Source: Physocladia obscura
Lineage: Eukaryota; Chytridiomycota; Chytridiomycetes; Chytridiales; Chytriomycetaceae
Assembly (NCBI GenBank): GCA_027596945.1
Contig: JADGJH010000314.1
Location: forward strand, 1-19,358
DNA length: 19,358 nt
Direction of reading: 5' to 3'
Part shown: one piece after another, positions 16,651 through 19,358 of the stretch
Layout of the letters: each line of letters starts with the position of its first letter
Position numbering within the stretch: the stretch's first letter is position 1
Position numbers and translations under genes: made by a program
Notes under the pieces: model-generated
What the model was told of the DNA's origin: nothing
Database searches by the model: none
What the model saw: only the letters and a program-made list of their open reading frames with translations

Positions 16651-19358
16651 GAAAGAAACGCGCACAGAGCTGCCAGAAACTCGCATTCACGAATGGATTT
16701 CTGAAAATTTCTCAAAAAATGTGCGTGTTTATTTATTTATTTATTTTCTGTTTTTTGGTGATTTCTTTATTTTTACATTTTATTTTTACTTTTAATTTTA
16801 TTTTCTCATCTTCGTTTTTAGGAAGAAGTTTCCAAAGGCGATTTTCTTGAACATGTTTCGGACCGATTGAATGCCATTGGATTTCCGACTCTTCATTCGT
16901 TGATGCTACTCACATCGGTATCTTCCCAAGAAAAAATAAATCTGGCAAAGCTTTTAAATAGGCTGTTGGATGAGCTGTCGCGGCGTTCTGAAGATTCTCA
17001 GCGCCTCTCGGATCACATTTTGGAAATTGTTGAATCACGAAGACGACTGGAGGAGAGATTGAAGGAATACGAGAATGAACGCAATTTGGGAGAGACGAAG
17101 GACTGGAGGATTATTCAAAATCAGCAAGTGAGTGGTTCAAATTTCTGGTTGTTTTTGCCATTGTTTTTTTGTTCGTGCTGGAGGTGACGAAAAAAAGGAG
17201 TCTTTAAATACAGCATCTTCGCAGATGGCGGTATTGCGCAGCGAGATGGTTGCCTTACGGCATGATCTTGAAGATTCTAGGGCAGTTAATGCTTTGCTGA
17301 AAAAAAAATTAGCGGAGCAAGAAATTGAGAAGATTAGTACTCAAGATGAACTGGATGCAATAAAACGCAAAGTATGATTTTTTCTTCTGTAATCTTATCA
17401 GCTATTTAATTTTTTGATCTTTCATGGTCTTTTTCTTGTTAAATAGCTCGAGCAATCTCGAAAGCACAGCGAGCAAGCTTTTACTCAAATTGCAGAAACT
17501 ATCAATAGATATCATGTTGATCCTTCAAAAAGCGGTGCAGACCGATTGACTCTTGAAGTTATTGGTGTATACGAAGAAAAACTTTCGAAAATGCAAGAGG
17601 AAATGGATCAGCTTAGGTAAAAGTCTAATGTTTTTTCATTTCTCTCTCTCTCTCTCTCACCCTCTGTCGTGAAGTAACATGATGGTTACAGAAAAGTACA
17701 ATTCTTGAAAAGTATATCACCGAAAACTCAAGATAATGAACGTATAGATTCAACTACGAAATTCGCGCATGCAATTGATCTGGATAGAGAAATCGAGGCT
17801 CTGGAAAACAGTGGGATTTCAAGTCAATATTTCATTAGGCAAAAGCAAGACGGAGAAAAGTATGCAATGCCCTCAGATTCCACAGTATATCAAAAGCAGC
17901 GCATGATGGAGGATCAAATAAAGGTTTCTCAGCAAACAATTTAAAGCTATGTTAACTAGTGTATTTGTTGTTTGTGAAGGACCTTGGTGATCAGCTTGAC
18001 AAATCACAGAAAGATTTGAGTGCATCAAAACAACAAGCTGAACTTTTGAAACTCCAACTGCTTGAATCAAAGAGACCCGGATGGGTCGAACAAGCGAGAA
18101 ATGATATTTGTAAGTGGCTCTGGTTTAAATTTAATTCCATTTGCTTGTTTGTTTGAGGTTTGTGATGCAAAAGTGACTAGCCTCTGGTTTGACAACCCGT
18201 GAATTAATTCGGCGTGATAAAAAATCATGGAAAATGAAGTTGTACCAAATTGACGCAATGAATTTAGATGAATGCAGAGAAATTCTGAAGGTTTAAATTT
18301 TGAATTTTCATTTTCTATTGTTTTTTAGAAATATTTAAAACAAAAAATATATATATATATACTTTTCCAGAAAGTTTGCATACATCTTGCCATCTCAGAT
18401 GTTCCGTCTTTACTACCTGGCTTAGTTGCAATTGACACAACGCTTCGGCTTTTACCGCAACTGCAGACTTTTGTGTCAGAACTTGACAAACTCATTCAAA
18501 CTCAGAATTCAAATTTCATTGAATTGCATCCAAATGAAAATGGTGTGCGAACTAAGACTTCTGAGAAAAAATTAACTGGGCGCGCAGCCAAGTTAGACGA
18601 AATTGTGGAGATTGTTTCAATGTGGTCTCGGGTATCACAAGAATCTAGATCTTTTCAAGAATTCAAACGCGAGATTCATCGACATTTAGGTGTTCGAGAG
18701 GGGCCAGGAAGCTTAGCAGGCTGTATTGAAATAATAAATCGCCTGAAAGAACGGCGGAACATGAATGTAGACATTGCGGATCGCGTAAGAACACCAAAAA
18801 ATGAGCAAACCGAGTACTTTCTCATGGCGATTCACGAAATGTTGGGAATCAAACAAGAATTTGGTAGTTTAAATACCGTGCAAGAGGTTGTGGCTGGACT
18901 TAATAAATCAGCAGACAGATTGTCTCAGCTCGAAAGTTTCATAGATTCGCTACAAAAAATTTTGCAAGTAGACAACAGCAATTTGAATGCATTTTTGGAT
19001 GCTATTGGAAAGTTAAAACTAGCAAAGGAAGATCTTTTGCAGCAAAATTTCGGTGGGAGCAACAACGCATCCTTTGTAACAAGTGTTCACAGAGTTCTTG
19101 GTGTCAACGAAAAGTCAGGAAGCTTAAGTGACTGTTTGGAAGTATTGCGCTTGATGGCTTCCAAGAACTTTAAAGTTTGATATTAAAGTTTCGAAATTCC
19201 GTTAATTAATTTCACTTTTTTTTGTGATACCTGCAGTTAGGTGACAATATCTATCTGGACTTGGTGCAGCATTTTATGGAAATTTTTGAAATTTCTTCTG
19301 TTGACAAAGTATTGGCGTCTATGAATGAACTTTATGTTACTTGGGCAGAAACAAATGC
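14747..19358 (+). CDS. CEP70: CEP70-like centrosomal/basal-body coiled-coil protein, 3' end outside window
   Basis: Exons: 14747-14789, 14876-15249, 15306-16056, 16143-16720, 16822-17127, 17225-17371, 17447-17616, 17692-17923, 17980-18109, 18181-18290, 18371-19174, 19237-19358+; all joins keep frame (over 1255 aa). Residues 1-560 are Asn/Ser/Gln-rich and unlike human CEP70. From exon 5 the order resembles human: RLNAIGFPTLHSLMLL with a coiled coil, a second coiled coil (exons 6-9, with RLTLEVIGVYEEKLSKM like human RQLLCLIDYYESKIRKI), IVEIVSMWSRV (human VIEMWADQL), and C-terminal helical repeats ending HFMEIFEISSVDKVLASMNE (human [20 protein letters not shown]). In animals CEP70 binds gamma-tubulin and supports microtubule nucleation and cilia. 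The assignment rests on remembered similarity, so it is probable rather than certain. The start is the first ATG after the short gap. Confidence 0.74.
16280..16306 (+). repeat. CAA/CAG repeat coding for nine Gln
   Basis: Nine mixed CAA/CAG codons in exon 4 of the CEP70-like gene. Confidence 0.92.
16822..18109 (+). other. CEP70: CEP70-like central coiled coils (exons 5-9)
   Basis: Exons 5-9 encode Leu/Glu/Lys/Arg heptad-rich sequence: LLNRLLDELSRRSEDSQRLS, EIVESRRRLEERLKEYENER, LEDSRAVNALLKKKLAEQEI and LGDQLDKSQKDLSASKQQAE. These form parallel-coiled-coil-type segments interrupted by the globular-looking TQIAETINRYHV...GVYEEKL patch. The layout is the same as the central part of animal CEP70. 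Confidence 0.8.
17641..17658. repeat. (TC)9 tract in CEP70-like intron 7
   Basis: A pure TC dinucleotide run in the 17617-17691 intron. It is pyrimidine-only on the sense strand but lies 33 nt from the acceptor. Confidence 0.9.
18271..19350 (+). repeat. CEP70: C-terminal helical repeat array in the CEP70-like protein (about six protein units)
   Basis: Units of about 33-45 residues share a helix, an L-G-(V/I) core, a short loop often containing GSL, and a second helix. Unit 1: REILKKVCIHLAISDVPSLL (from about 18271). Unit 2: FKREIHRHLGVREGPGSLAG (about 18660). Unit 3: FLMAIHEMLGIKQEFGSLNT (about 18818). Unit 4: FIDSLQKILQVDNSNLNAFL (about 18940). Unit 5: FVTSVHRVLGVNEKSGSLSD (about 19072). 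Unit 6: LVQHFMEIFEISSVDKVLAS (from about 19258). The C-terminus of human CEP70 contains similar units (for example [20 protein letters not shown] and [20 protein letters not shown]). Conservation is at protein level, and the DNA copies are well diverged. Confidence 0.75.
18346..18361. repeat. (AT)n tract before the acceptor of CEP70-like exon 11
   Basis: An AT dinucleotide run in intron 18291-18370, immediately before the CTTTTCCAG acceptor. Confidence 0.85.

Overview
This window is nuclear DNA of a eukaryote, carrying four protein genes with many short GT-AG introns (about 46-160 nt) and the standard genetic code. Three genes are ordinary housekeeping or genome-maintenance genes with clear orthologues. 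The fourth looks like a centrosomal/basal-body protein (CEP70-like). Tiny introns and roughly 70-130 bp between genes, together with a centriolar gene, suggest a unicellular opisthokont. A zoosporic (chytrid-type) fungus is my best guess, but this is inference; a unicellular holozoan would also fit.

Layout. (1) 1-738, minus: the 5' part of AOS1/SAE1, the SUMO-activating enzyme subunit, cut by the window edge. (2) 867-10893, minus: a complete ATR (Mec1/Rad3-type) checkpoint kinase. I spliced it by eye into 25 exons whose lengths sum to 8499 nt (2832 aa plus stop). It has a low-complexity N-terminus, HEAT solenoid, UME, FAT, PI3K-like kinase and FATC regions. (3) 10965-14643, plus: a GPATCH1-type G-patch protein linked to the spliceosome, 9 exons, about 1056 aa. 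(4) 14747 to the window end, plus: a CEP70-like coiled-coil protein with a roughly 560-residue Asn/Ser/Gln-rich N-terminal extension and a C-terminal array of helical repeats. At least 12 exons are present and the 3' end lies outside.

ATR and GPATCH1 are divergent, with only 71 bp between their start codons, so they must share a bidirectional promoter. ATR-AOS1 (minus) and GPATCH1-CEP70 (plus) are tandem pairs separated by 128 and 103 bp, with AATAAA signals inside those gaps. ATR and the SUMO E1 both serve genome maintenance, but nothing in the sequence shows they are co-regulated.

I see no tRNA, rRNA, transposon, CRISPR array or obvious horizontally acquired cassette. The most interesting signals are the expanded repeat array in the CEP70-like protein, the 20-nt terminal ATR exon that restores the FATC tail, the very compact divergent promoter, the basic N-terminal extension on AOS1, and two frame-preserving, stop-free introns. 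All exon boundaries are hand-made from splice signals, frame and family resemblance; none has transcript support.
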